DNA of 64,000 nt from Absidia repens (lineage: Eukaryota; Mucoromycota; Mucoromycetes; Mucorales; Cunninghamellaceae). The stretch covers positions 124,001 to 188,000 of the forward strand of contig MCGE01000017.1 in NCBI GenBank assembly GCA_002105175.1, given 5' to 3'. Shown here piece after piece: positions 1 through 11,272 of this stretch. How positions within the stretch are numbered: position 1 is the first letter of the stretch; each line of letters opens with the position of its first letter. Below the pieces are notes generated by a model. It was not told the DNA's origin. It did not search any database and worked only from the letters and a program-made list of their open reading frames with translations. The position numbers and the translations under genes are program-made.

Positions 1-209
1 GACATTTCATTGATGAAAACAGAAAGTAAGATATATGCTCCGAAATTTTGTTGGAGGAGAATCCATTAGATTTTGAGTTCCAACATTTTCGTAGAAAACA
101 AACAAGCAAAATTATAGTGATAATAAAAAAAAACAACAACAGCAGTTTATTGAATACGAATGAATAATAATAATGATAATAATATATGAGTACATCTATG
201 TCTAAAATT

Positions 210-1979
210 CTAACCTACATATTTTCTAAAGGTCAGCGAAAAGGTTGAGGTCTTGCCCTTTTTCTGCGGCGCTTTCTTCTGTTTTTGCTGCTTTTTTCGT
301 TTTGGCTTGCTAGATTTATCTGAATCGTCACTATCATCGTCCCAGCTATCATCCTTTTTGCTGTCAGCATTTGATGGTGCCGCCGCCGTTTCGTTGTTTT
401 CGTTGTGATCGCTGTGATTCTTATCGTCTTCGCTCTCCCAATTGCTGTCATCGTCGTCATTGTTGTTCCCATGGATTGGAGTTTCAGTGATAGACGCACT
501 GTTCCCATCGAAATTTCCATTTTCACTACCAGTGTTCTCGTCATCATCGGCAACTTCGTCGTCATTGTCGTCATCCTGCTGTTCGTCAAATAAGTGCCCC
601 ACATTCCAGAATTGCAAGGAGCTATCATGCCCTGAGCTAACCAAATATTTTTTGTCGTGAGCCAGTTTGAGATGTTCGACAGGCATTTGTTCACCATGAT
701 CGCCTAGTATGCCATGAAAGCCATTTGGCAAAATAGTGACCAATCGAATGATACCGTCGCTGCTGCCTGTACAAATCGTGTCTTCATCCAATTTACAAAT
801 CGCATCGATCGAGCTCGGATGGCCGACAATACGATCCTTGTAATCGCCCCAGTCACCCCAGTTCCATATGCTGAGAATACCGTCTTGTGATCCAACCACA
901 GCTTTACGATTGTTCTATATGGAAAGACGGTCAGCGTCCTTTCATGACCTGCTTGTCTCTCCCAATCACTCATTCTCTTCTTCACTGTTTTTTTTTTTTT
1001 TTTTCTTTTCCCCTTACTTTGACCAAAGTAATAGATAGTAATTCATCTTCCATATGATCTGACATGGCAGCCACATCAGGCTTTCGAATGTCCCAAGTTG
1101 AAAGATACCCATCACCACTGTGTACAACGTTAGTCAATAATATTAGCACGGTAGACAATCCCCCCCTTTTTTTTTTGTTTAGTATTACCCTACAGCCACC
1201 AACGTTTTCTTATCAGCATTGTATACCATTTGTGCAATGAAGTCTTCGTGTTCTGTGTATGTCATCACCGGATCAGGTTTTCGATTATCCCAAAGCTAAA
1301 CAAAAAGTCAATCAGTATGCCAATGGATATATATATATATATATATATATATATCATGCCTACCTTAATAACACCTTGATCATCACCTGTGGCAAGCAAG
1401 TTGGCATTCAAACATAAGAGAGCATTTAAAGGGTTACTAAAATACAACCGAGTTAGTATCGTGGACACTACAGGATCTTCTTCTTCCACTTAAAAAAAAT
1501 GCTTACTCATGGGTTTGCTCCTTGTGTTCGAGAACTGTCCCATTGCTGATATCCAAGTATTGAATACTGCGGTCTTTGGAAATACCATAAGCATCTTCAA
1601 AAAAAAAAAAAAATCGATATGGTTAATATAAATGACAGGCTGGCTGCATGCTTCATGTTATCCCGATTCCTTCTTTTTTTTTTTTTTCCCTTACGTGATC
1701 CATCAGGGGTAAAGGTAACACCGCGACATGACTTCTTAAATGGCTTGCAGTCCCAGAGTAACTCGTGTTCTTCAAGACCATATCGATGACTAGAGTTGAG
1801 GAAAGGCAGAAAAAAATAAATAAATAAGAATAAGCCAATGCAATAGTTTTTATGAATGCGTACCAGTGAATTTTGCCATTGATCAAGCCAGAGAGGATCA
1901 GATCCTGACTAGGATGTATATCAAAATCGAAAACAGTATTTTCTAGTTCAATGGGTTTGGGAGTCTTTTGATCACTCAT
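210..1979 (-). CDS. JIP5: WD40-repeat protein, JIP5/WDR55 family
   Basis: Predicted WD40 beta-propeller protein of the JIP5 (yeast) / WDR55 (animal) family, known nucleolar factors in large-subunit rRNA maturation. Exons, from high to low coordinate: 1979-1864, 1789-1695, 1594-1507, 1436-1364, 1295-1189, 1117-1018, 914-210; joined length 1284 nt, 427 aa. The start at 1979 begins MSDQKTPKP and is followed by the family-typical phrase HPSQDLILSGLINGKIH. WD-like blocks recur (LLATGDDQGVIKLWD, GDGYLSTWDIRK, GILSIWNW, KYLVSSGHDSSLQFWNVG). The tail is a long acidic Asp/Asn/Glu stretch and then a Lys/Arg-rich block (KPKRKKQQKQKK), as in nucleolar proteins. A pure A27 run (T27 on the coding strand) lies at 1997-2023, just upstream of the start. 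The family is fairly sure; the exact C-terminus after the basic block is less so. Confidence 0.88.
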
Positions 1980-1997
1980 TGTGAAGATAGAGCAGGA

Positions 1998-2028
<31 letters not shown>

Positions 2029-2159
2029 CAGGAGCTGGTATTTAAAATACAAAATTCAAGAGTTTTTGGAAAAAAATTGATGGCTGGGATATTCACACGC
2101 CGACTTACATGAATTTCCTATTTTCATTTTTTGAACAAAATCATGAAGTGTTGATTCTT

Positions 2160-2420
2160 AGATTAGTGATTAGAGTGTGGATCAGGGACATTTAGAAAAA
2201 TGTAAGACAGACAAGCATGGATAAACACTTTGGTTTTGGATTCGTGAATTGGAATCACCGCTAGATTAGTCTTATGATTAACTTGGCTTGATGCTGGTTT
2301 TCATTGTTTATCTCTCATTTGAATAAAATACGCCATGTCCTTTTATCATTAATCTATCTCATAGGTCTAATCCCTTGTCATATGGGTATATATTACGTGT
2401 TGCAAAAGGAGATGTGTGGA
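2160..2420 (+). repeat. Dispersed repeat family, diverged copy H
   Basis: This matches the plus-strand copy at 21050-21280 in order: a GATTAGTG-like start, a GGCATTTTTAAAAATG-like block, the phrase CTTTGGTTTTGGATT against CTTTCATTTTGGTTTTC, GCTAGATTAGTC against ATTAGATTAGCC, and a GTCCTTTTATCATTAATCT end against ATCTTTTTACAATTAATCT. It is clearly diverged, so this is an old copy. It runs in the opposite orientation to the large copies. A second fragment at 2690-2740 shows the same CAATACAA...GGGAAACCCTTTCATTTT block. Confidence 0.55.
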
Positions 2421-2869
2421 AAAAAAAATGGGTTTGGCATTCGGTGACTTCATCTACAATCATTCCGCTCTGCTCAATGACATGATATGGTTACTTTTTA
2501 CGTATGTGCATCGTAGTTCAGCAAGAACCTATACACGTTAATTGTTGCAATTTTTTGACTTCAATTCCAAAACAGTCTCAAATTTGCAGAAAAAGAAGGT
2601 CGAAAGGTTTTGTAGTATGGCCTATGATAAAATTAAACCCCAATTATTTGTCACATGAATAGGCGGGCCTTAGGCAAAATGGTTTCGGTTGGGGCCTGAA
2701 AATTGCAATACAAATACAATGGGAAACCCTTTCATTTTTTTTTTTTTTTTTTTTTTTTTTACTATACCACACACAAGGAAACAGCGACAACAACCGACTG
2801 GATATATATGATATGCCCAGCTTGGTGAAGTTCACGCTAGTAGCATGTCTTAGAGCGTGAATATAAGCT

Positions 2870-3900
2870 ATAGAGCGGAAATGTGGAACTCCTGCTAGTC
2901 GCTAGTGCTCAGGGCGGTAGGTGGGCAAGTAGTCATAGATAATACAAAATATACTATAGCAACTGCTACAAGTATAATATGACCTAGATCAACTCATATG
3001 ATTGGATGTGCTATTTTTGTAGGAACTGGTGTAGGCCAGTCAACCAGTTCCTGATGCACTGGATAGCAAGTTGCCATAGTGGATGAACTTTATATCAAGT
3101 GTTTGGTAGCACATTCACAAATCAATTATAAGCGCGATACTGTTTACAATTCAATGGGTCAGAGTATGGTCAATAAAAGACACATTTTATTGAAGCATAT
3201 TGGTAGATATTAAAAATAAATATGCGGGTTTCATTGTAATAAGGAAGGGTCTACTGGAGTAATGATGGGGGAGACTAACATCGCAACCGAGGAATAATCA
3301 ACACTAGTCAAAAGCGTCAATAGTAAAATGGAAGCTAATATATTGTGGAAAACATGAGAAAGACTAACAGGATATCTGTTATGGAAACACAACATTAGCC
3401 AGCATTGCAAGTCAAAAGAGGTCAAACTAATTAAATAAGTATTCACAAAATATGAGAGAAACTAATAGGATATTTTTTATTGATGCATTTAAAAAAATAT
3501 ATATTTTATTCAAATATAGCTACAAAATATGGACAAACTAAACTAAGCTAATGAAGACTCCAGAAAGCCAACTAATGGTGGTCTTGAATCTTGGATCCAA
3601 GATGAAAGGTTTCTCCACGCAAGTTGTAATCCCTGAGCTGAAACCGTGCTAAACTAGTCCTGACACTAATCCAAGTCCAGCATGACCGCAAAAAAGTCGA
3701 ATGGTGAACAAAAAAAAAAAAAAGTGAAGGAAAAAATAAATGAAAAGAAAGAGGGAGAGGGCGAAAAAAAAGGAGACAATAAAAAGTTTCACGTGGGCGG
3801 GATTTGAATTGGTTTCTTGGGTGTTGCCATCTCTAGAGTACTTTAGTTTCAAACCACAACGCCAATTAGAAATATTTCTCTCGACCATTTACTGTATCCC
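2870..3900 (-). repeat. Dispersed repeat family, copy A
   Basis: Long copy whose inferred 5' end is at high coordinate. Head: TTTCACGTGGGCGGGATTTG at 3787-3806, which reads on the minus strand as a tRNA-like TTCAAATCCCGCCC. Next come A-rich spacers, then the block at 3500-3670 (ACAAACTA, AGACTCCAGAAAGCCAACTAATGGT, TTTCTCCACGC, CCCTGAGCTGAAACC, CTAGTCCTGACA), then ATTTTATTGAAGCATATTGG at 3186 and GGTCAGAGTATGGTCAATAAA at 3158. The same blocks recur in the same order at 15.0, 17.7, 45.9 and 62.6 kb. Boundaries are approximate. Confidence 0.8.
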
Positions 3901-4543
3901 GTACAAAGAAAAAACTCGATCTATATCGAGTGTTATTTCTAAAATTTAGCTTTATTAGACCAATGTGCAAATTTTTCTTAAAGCTGTCTAGATTTGTTCC
4001 CATGTCCATTCTCTACCGCAATAATCATGGTATTTTGAATAAGAAGGAAGTATTCAACCAAAAGATCTTTTATTTCTTGCCTAACTCTTTTTGTCCTCAA
4101 ACTTTCCCCAAACTCAAGGACTAATCCCACAGTGCCTGAACTAATCCTTAATTATACCCCAGTTCATAAGAAACCCGCATCCCACCATCCCTTTACTACA
4201 GTATTCGTTCATACCCAAAATCACAAGACTCTTATCATACTACAACCCCTCTGAAGATAGTCAACATTTTCCAAACAAGCTGTGGCATCAGTAAGAGGAC
4301 AAATGATTGTACCAATGCCCCTGAAATATATTTGTTTATAAGATAATGAAACTTGAGACAAAAAGCATACTAAAAACGAAAAATAAACATTGTCCGCCAT
4401 ACATCAACTTCAGCTAACTAGATATTGAGATATATGGTTTTTCTTTATTGATAAAAGCAGCATAATAAAGGTAAACAAAAAAAAAAAAGCAATAATAAAT
4501 AAACAGAGCAGTCAATCAAACGAATATCAACGGATCATAAAAA

Positions 4544-5306
4544 TCAACGGGTAAGGGTAGACCAAGTAGATATATCGGAAGAAGCTGGGTTTGCAGATGA
4601 ACGATGATGGTGATGGAGGGAATGTTGCTGTAATGAGTTTGAGGTATTAGGTGAGACGACTGACACAGAGGAGGAGGAGGAAGGAGAAGATATAGGGACT
4701 GGACGGGTAAAAATATCATTTCGTTGTGTGTCTACTGCTGCTGCTGCTGCCGCCGCGGTACTGGTCATGGTCGCCAGAGAAGGGAGAACCGATGATGTAG
4801 ATGGCGGAGGAAGAGGAAGGTGACGAGAAACAACTGGTGGCAATGTTGAAGATGAATGTGGTGATGATGATGATGATGGTGATGATGAGGGCGGAGAAGA
4901 GGAAGATATTATCGTTGTAGGAGGAGGTAGCGATGTAAGCGGCGGCTGTGACGTTGGTGGTGAATGTAACGTCGATTCGTCATTCAATTTCATGACTGAT
5001 GTGGTTGGTGGGCTCGGTGTCTTGTCATTGGCTGATGTTGCTGGAATAACCAATTGAGTAGGATCATCCTTGTTCAACACAAACCCTTCACCTATAGGGG
5101 GAGGAGCTCTTTTGTTGGCAGAACCCATGATTTCCAGATTGGCCAACTTCTTTTGTGCAGCGGCGGCAACACCTGCAGCCGTTCGTTGATGCATCACACC
5201 AAACTTTTGCCACACATAATTCAGACATTGATCCGCACCTGGTAAGTCTTGTATCATCTTTGCAATGGTTGCATGAGTGAATCCGTAATAATCAGGGCCA
5301 GACGCT

Positions 5307-5366
<60 letters not shown>

Positions 5367-7151
5367 GTCATCCATTAGTTGTTTCAAACTATATAGGCGA
5401 ATTCATTTCTTACCAGAGTTTGAGTGCTCTCTATTTCTAATTTCATTCGCACGCTTCACAATGGCAGTCCACACACCAGTGGCAGAATTGGCAATGATAG
5501 GTTGATCAGGAGAATCCTCTGCAATGACACGGAACTGAAAATAGTATCAAGATAAGGGTTATCAGCCAGATTTTTTTTTCTTTCTTTCTTTCTTTTGGAC
5601 TTACCCGAGGGCCTTGCTCACCATTTTCTTCAACAGTACAGGTATAAACAGTGTTTTGTTCCGAGTTGACCATACTTAGATAGGTACTAAATAAGTAACA
5701 AAAAAGATAAAGACGGATGAGGAAAACAAAAAGTAGTGTAAGATGATGGTTTTTTTTTTACTTACCGACTGACTTTGAATCCAGGTGGCCAAATATACCG
5801 ATCATTGTGGTAAGTAGTCAAAGGAACTACACGTCCAAGAGCATGGACAGTCAAGATACCAACATGAGCAGGAAGTCTATATTCACCGGAGGATGAGTCA
5901 CGAGCAAGTGGTTGGACGCGTCGCATTTTGGGTTCTTGATTTCCACGACGCATACGTTTGGGCCTAGAAGATGGTACCATAGTACAATTTTTTCCAGATT
6001 CCAGTGGCGAATTATGATGATATCGATGATGATGTACATGTCGACGATGTGTAGGATACTGTGCATTGGGATATTGAGTGTGAGAATAGTCCATGGTACC
6101 ACCATTGGTATTGGTATTGCCGTTGCTACTGTTACTGTTGCTGTTTATCGTGTCGGTGACGGAAGACTGTGATGTAGATGAAGCTGTTGTGGAAGGAGAA
6201 AGGGAGGACGAATTTGGTGAGGAAGTGTTAGTTGTAATTTCCAATGGTGAATGTGTTGAAAGTGAGCTGTAATCAGCACAGCTGATCACTGCCGCTGAGC
6301 CATTGGTCGGAGGAGATAATCCGGAAGATAGGCTGTTGTGAGGATGGTGAGGATGTGGATGGTGAAGAGGGTGCGTAGCTGTTTGTTTTAAAATAGTGGA
6401 TGACAGTGAAGGGAGTGAGACATCTTTCCGTAAATTTGAAGGTACAGGGGTATGAGGTGTGCATATTTGATCAAGGCGTTGTATATCCGGCGGCTTTTCT
6501 TGGTGGTTTGGTGATGTATATTCGCCTGTATGACTGCTGTTACCAGTTGAGGAATTCAACGTATCGGATAAAGAAGGCATAGATCGATGCTGTATCTGTT
6601 GTGATTCGTCGTTTGTCAGAAGATGTAGATCTTTTTTCGATGATTCAGGTTGTGGAAGTGTAGCATTGACGCCTGTGTCATCCATTTTATCATAGTCGTC
6701 CTCGTACGTGATAGAGGTGTGATGGTTTTCATTGCTTTCGTTGTTCATCATTGGCTCATCCTCATTTTCGTGTTGGCATAGTTTGTCGAGTAATACACTA
6801 TGTTTTCAAGAAGGCGTGGCGCCATCCCGGCAGGAAAAAGGAAATAAAAAGAAGGAATATTAAGATAAAGGTCATGAATTCATAGTTCAAAGGGTCGATA
6901 ACGTACGTCTTTTCATGAGCTAGGCGTCGTAGTTGCTTCTTCGCATGATTGAGATCGTTGGTAAGGACATCGTTTTTCTAAAAGTGAGGTATACAGTATA
7001 CTTGATTAGTACTGTTATTTTTTACATTTATTCCAAAGCTAACCTAGTCCGTACTTACCTCTGTCATCTCTTTCAAGTGTTTTTTGACAAGATTGTACTT
7101 TTCTTCAGGAACACCATTGGACTCAGGATGATACGAGGCGGAGGATTCCAT
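4544..7151 (-). CDS. FYRN/FYRC-domain chromatin protein, TBRG1-like
   Basis: Predicted nuclear protein with the paired F/Y-rich FYRN and FYRC modules found in TBRG1, trithorax/MLL and JmjC proteins. Exons: 7151-7059, 6977-6907, 6797-5766, 5686-5605, 5534-5414, 5304-4544; 2160 nt, 719 aa. The first 60 residues form a charged helix (YNLVKKHLKEMTEKN...KKQLRRLAHEKTVLLDKL), a layout shared with TBRG1. After a Ser/Thr/His/Pro-rich region and the basic block RPKRMRRGNQEPKMRR comes FYRN (GILTVHALGRVV...YIWPPGFKVSRTYLSM), then FYRC (ASGPDYYGFTHATIAKMIQDLPGADQCLNYVWQKFGV). The C-terminal 200 residues are Ser/Thr/Pro-rich. The last intron (5305-5413) is half pure T on the coding strand. TBRG1-like is the closest family I recognise; other FYR proteins of fungal chromatin complexes remain possible. 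Confidence 0.82.
5309..5362. repeat. Pure A54/T54 tract inside an intron
   Basis: Fifty-four uninterrupted A residues on the plus strand, so T54 on the coding strand, immediately before the TGCAG acceptor of the last exon of the FYR gene. It makes up half of that 109-nt intron and acts as an extreme polypyrimidine tract. The length is likely unstable and may not be exact in the assembly. Confidence 0.9.
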
Positions 7152-8778
7152 TGTAATTGTTTGCTACTGCGTTTTTAATATGTGATAATAGTAAAATAAC
7201 AAAAAAGGACTGTCAGTAAGTCGTTACGCCGTTCTACAGTACTGTGCTCCCTGTTACCCCTTCCCCCTTTTTTAATAGAATTGTTTTTCTAGAGTTGCAA
7301 GTCGACTTACATTTGAAGAGCAAGAGTGAGAAGGGCCAGTGGTAATTGTTCGAAATAGAAGACTAATATCAAAGCAAGTTGATATATTGAGAAGTGCTGG
7401 TTACTAAAAAATAAAAAATAAAAAGAGAAGTGTTAATATTCAATTTTCTGCAAATACATATGTCTATGTATAAATAAATATCGACTTCATGTAGTCAGAC
7501 TGAGTCAACTTACTATATACAAGTAACGGCAGATTGTAAGGTGTGGAATACAATCAAGTGAGTATAAAGAGAAAAAATAAAATAAAAATCCAAGATGAGA
7601 CAGTAAGAAGAAAAACAGACTATGAAAGGAAAAGAGAAGAAGAAAGGGAAGAAAGGGGAGGAAGAAAAAAAAAGAAATCGGCTAGCGCTTAAAAAAAGAG
7701 TATACAAGTCACAGCGATATATTTTTCTACCAAATGCTTTTTTAGTGCCAAAATGAATTATCCAATCATTCCGATTATCATCAATGACATAACATATCAA
7801 AGAAGTCAAATAAGAAAAACATGGCTTGCATAAAAGGTGGTTCTTTTTTTATTTTTAGAGTTACGATTTACAAAAAAGTAACAAATACGTATCATGTCTA
7901 TCAATATAAGCTACTTCAAGCAGTTCATTTATGGTTAAAAAAATATAGCTTTGCGGGAAAGGCTTTTCCCGAAATTATTATCTGTAAATGTATTCGACTT
8001 TCTAACTTGATTTACATACAATCCTTTTATACTCCATGTACAGTCAATATATCTGGCTAATACAAAGCAACTACTCCTCTTTCTATCTAATTTTTTAATT
8101 TGTGTAACTAAAAAGTAAACGTTATTTTACGGCAATCCACATGTTCGGGCGGTAAATGAAAATCCGGTTCCGGCCCTTCTAGTTACATCATATATTCAAG
8201 ACAATAACAGTGCACCACCAAGATACCAATAAAAAGTGTTGTGTCAAAAAAAAAAAAAAAGAGAAGAGGAAAAAGAAATAAAGAGAGAGCATTGTTTGAT
8301 CTTCTATTGCTTTCATTCCATATAATACTTCTGGAAGTAGGGTTACATATAGATCGCCCATCTCATTTCCGCGGAAATTGAATCTTCCTTTAGCAGCGGT
8401 CGATCTTCATGTGCCTCTCGAATACAAACTCCTTAAAACACACCACCCTTTTGATTATGCCCCGAAAATATCATCATCATCACACATCGCCGCCACCACC
8501 ACCGCCACCCATTCAATAATTCTAGTATCAAAAGTCGAAGACAACGGTGAAGAAATGTTAAAAAAAATCTATTTATTATATTGTACAAAAAATATGATAC
8601 TAAAACGTAGGAGACATCACATATGTGATCATATATATCGATAAGGTAGGTGTTTAAATATATGCATATATGTATATATACGAGAGATAGCTAGAGAGAG
8701 GGATGGATAATAATATAAAAGGAAGGTATAAACTAGGAAAAAGAAGAAGTAAAAAAAAAAACAGAAAAAAAAAGGGGA
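7152..8778. other. Intergenic region between the FYR gene and the HAL4-like kinase
   Basis: About 1.6 kb holding the 5' flank of the minus-strand FYR gene (7152 upward) and the 3' flank of the minus-strand kinase (up to 8778). The sequence is AT-rich, with purine runs at 7560-7690 and 8245-8290 and a CATCATCAT/CCACCACC stretch near 8473-8510. No convincing gene, RNA or repeat-family copy is seen. Confidence 0.5.
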
Positions 8779-10514
8779 CTATTCTGGTTGACATGTCTTG
8801 ATGTTAGCAAACCATTCATTCTTGTATATTTCTGGTGTGAGTATCCGCTTGTCACCGGAAGGATCCAGTAGTCGATAAACGAGCTTTTTCGAGGCAAAAT
8901 CCAACGCCTCAAGTACATCATAACCACCTTCCTTGGCCTTCTTCTTGATCGTCTCCTTTGCCTTGAGCACACTTAGTTCCCTTTCAATTTGCAACGAAGA
9001 CATGTCAGACAAAGATCCCTCCACAATTTGAGCCGAACCATCCACTTGTTGCTGCTGTTGCTGTTGCTGTTGTTGCTGTTGTTGCTGTTGTTGCTGTTGT
9101 TGTCGTCGAAGACATCTTTCTTTTTTGGCATTTTCTCTTTCTTCATCCACCAAACGCCTGAACTTGAGGTATCGATCGTAATTTTCGTCTTCGCCTTGTT
9201 TTGCAATATTCCACAAATGAGTACCGGTTCGCATTGCTACATAAATAATTCCACAGCTCCATATATCCGCTTTGCGTGCATCGTATTCGTCTTGAATAAA
9301 TTCTTCAGGTGCAATATAAGGTTCTGATCCCACGAGCCCATGGCTTTTGTGAATTACCGGTTGTCCTTGAGCATCTGGCTCTTCCCATCCAACCCTGAAA
9401 CACTCAGAAGACCCAAAGTCACTGATCTTGAGGCACCCTGTTGAGGTAAGAAGGAGGTTTTCTATTATAATATATATGTATAAAAATATGTGCATAAATA
9501 TAAGTATTAAATCATTCAATACTTATCTATTTATATATGACTTACCAGGCTTAAGATCACGATGTGCAATCCCCATACCATGAATATAGTTCACACCACG
9601 AATCAGTTGCTTAAAGAAACAATTCGCTTCTGGTATATCAAGTCCCCGAGTAGAGCATTCATAAATCAGATTGAATAGGTCGCCACCATCGCAGTATTCC
9701 ATCACTTGACAGTACATATGAGAAGTATCATTCAAAGGCAGCAAGTCGAGGGTTTCAATCACATTGATATGGTGAAGTGTAGATGCAATACAGAATTCGG
9801 ATGTAAGACGCTTGACATAGCCTTTTGGTGATTCAGAGTTTCGTTTTCGGAATTCCTAAAATAAACAGTTAGAAATCATCAGTTTGCATATAGCACACTG
9901 CATTTTTTTTTTTTATTAATTACCTTGACTGCATAAAGTCGTTCCTTCGAATTTGGTGACGATGAATCTTTTTTGTGAGCCACCCGAACCACACCAAAGG
10001 CACCACGACCGATGATTTCCTGGCACGCACCCCATTTTTGAGCAAAAGATGATGCTGAGGGCATTCGTTGTAAATTAGTATCAATCGCCGAACGTTCTTC
10101 CTTTGAGGCAGGAGTCACCCCCGCTTGACCATCAGGTGCAGTGCTGACTTGTTTTTTATCCCCCCAGTTGCGCCGAAATGATTTGTCCAAATGCAATAAA
10201 CCGTCAACCAAGCCAGTCAAAAGACTTGGTGCCGGCATAGTCAAGTGATGTGTATGGCTCCCATCTTCGTTCAATTGGAATCGTTGTGGTGGGTTCGTTG
10301 TTGGTGCTGGAATATTGACACCTCCAGGTGAAGACGGTGGTGTATTGTGCGATCGTTGATCTTGCTGTTGATGCTGTTGTGAGTGTGGTATCGAGCTAGG
10401 GTGGGCGGAGTAGTTACTTTGATGGGCGGCAACTGTTGATGATTTGTTGATTGACGGACGAGTCACCTTGGTATTTTTATTATTTTGTTGAAAAATAGTT
10501 TGAAAGATTCCCAT
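8779..10514 (-). CDS. Ser/Thr protein kinase, HAL4/SAT4 (NPR/HAL) family
   Basis: Predicted cytosolic kinase of the fungal HAL/NPR group, known for tuning plasma-membrane transporters (K+ uptake and nutrient permeases in yeast). Exons: 10514-9924, 9855-9546, 9461-8779; 1584 nt, 527 aa. Start at 10514 (MGIFQTIFQQ); the frame is open upstream but reads as low-complexity 5' UTR. A Ser/Gln/Pro-rich N-terminal third precedes the catalytic domain: glycine loop GRGAFGVVRVAHKK, catalytic lysine in YAVKEF, HRDLKPEN (split by an intron after P-G), DFGSSECFRVGWEEPD, SEPYIAPEE and the ADIWSCGIIYVAM helix. The phrases MEYCDGGDLFNLI and EANCFFKQLIRGVNYIHGMGIAHRD fit this family well. An 18-residue Gln run interrupts the C-lobe. 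Full-length and apparently active. Confidence 0.85.
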
Positions 10515-11272
10515 TTTCGTAGATAGACGAAAAAGAAGGTATGCTGACAAAAAAAAAAGAAAATACGGTACACCAAAGAGAGAAGCAAGAGAAAAAGGAC
10601 GAAGAAAAAAAAAAGTTTTCAAAATCGACGTAAATAAATGCGGCATTTCAAAAAAAATCGCTCAGTTTTACCTGCTTCCAAGTGACACTTTGAGCCATGT
10701 TTGGCCAATCAAAATTCAGTGTAAAGACCTAAGAGTCCGTGTAAGTATCCATCACCGGTTCTTTTTATGTAATCCATGCATGGTTTACAATATGGGTTCC
10801 TCAGACAACAACACAGAACACAATTTTTGTTAACTATAAAAAAAAAGAATTCTTTTCAATGGTTGTCAAAGAAACTGTCTACCAGAATTTATGCGGGCGG
10901 TAATTCAAAACATTAGTAATATGAAAAGAGCTGTCAAAAGACAACAAACAGCCGTACTGTTCATGCGTCTTATGTACCATATCACCATATATTTATAAAA
11001 TAAAACTATACTCTGAACCACCGAACAAATAAAAAGACATATCTGGTATGAAGGAATGTTTTATTGTATAAAATAATATATGTCAAAATTCAAAAAAAAA
11101 AATGCATTGAGTGAATAAGGTACATGAAATGGGGAAGGGGGGGGGCAAAACGCAACTATGTACAACAAACAAACGGATAGTAATAGTAGTACAACATGCA
11201 TAATTATAAATCACGCAGGTCATCATTACACAAAAAATAGCTAAACTAAACTAAACTAAACCAAGTATAAAA
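10515..11272. other. Intergenic region upstream of the kinase
   Basis: This holds the kinase promoter/5' UTR and the 3' flank of the bHLH gene. At 10647-10720 the minus strand carries ATGGCTCAAAGTG followed by a plausible donor (CAG|GTAAAA). With the TTTTGTCAG acceptor at about 10543, that suggests a 5'-UTR intron and a short upstream reading frame. A run of nine G lies near 11137-11145. Nothing else recognised. Confidence 0.35.

Larger units (their letters stand above)
1980..4543. other. Repeat-rich intergenic region
   Basis: The 2.6 kb between the JIP5 start and the 3' end of the FYR gene has no supportable gene; open frames here are short and low-complexity. It holds an A27 tract (1997-2023), a plus-strand copy of the dispersed repeat family (2160-2420), a small related fragment (about 2690-2740) and a large minus-strand copy (about 2870-3900), described separately. 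The remaining 3900-4540 is AT-rich with no recognised feature beyond A-runs near 4475. Confidence 0.6.

Noticed and set aside
3787..3900. Possible functional tRNA gene at the head of repeat copy A
   Set aside because: Only the B-box half matches; the T-stem and acceptor stem do not pair and there is no clear anticodon arm, and the block recurs in every repeat copy.
10515..10646. Extension of the HAL4-like kinase to an upstream in-frame ATG
   Set aside because: The added residues are Phe/Leu-rich translation of a pyrimidine-rich leader; the ATG at 10514 begins normal protein sequence.
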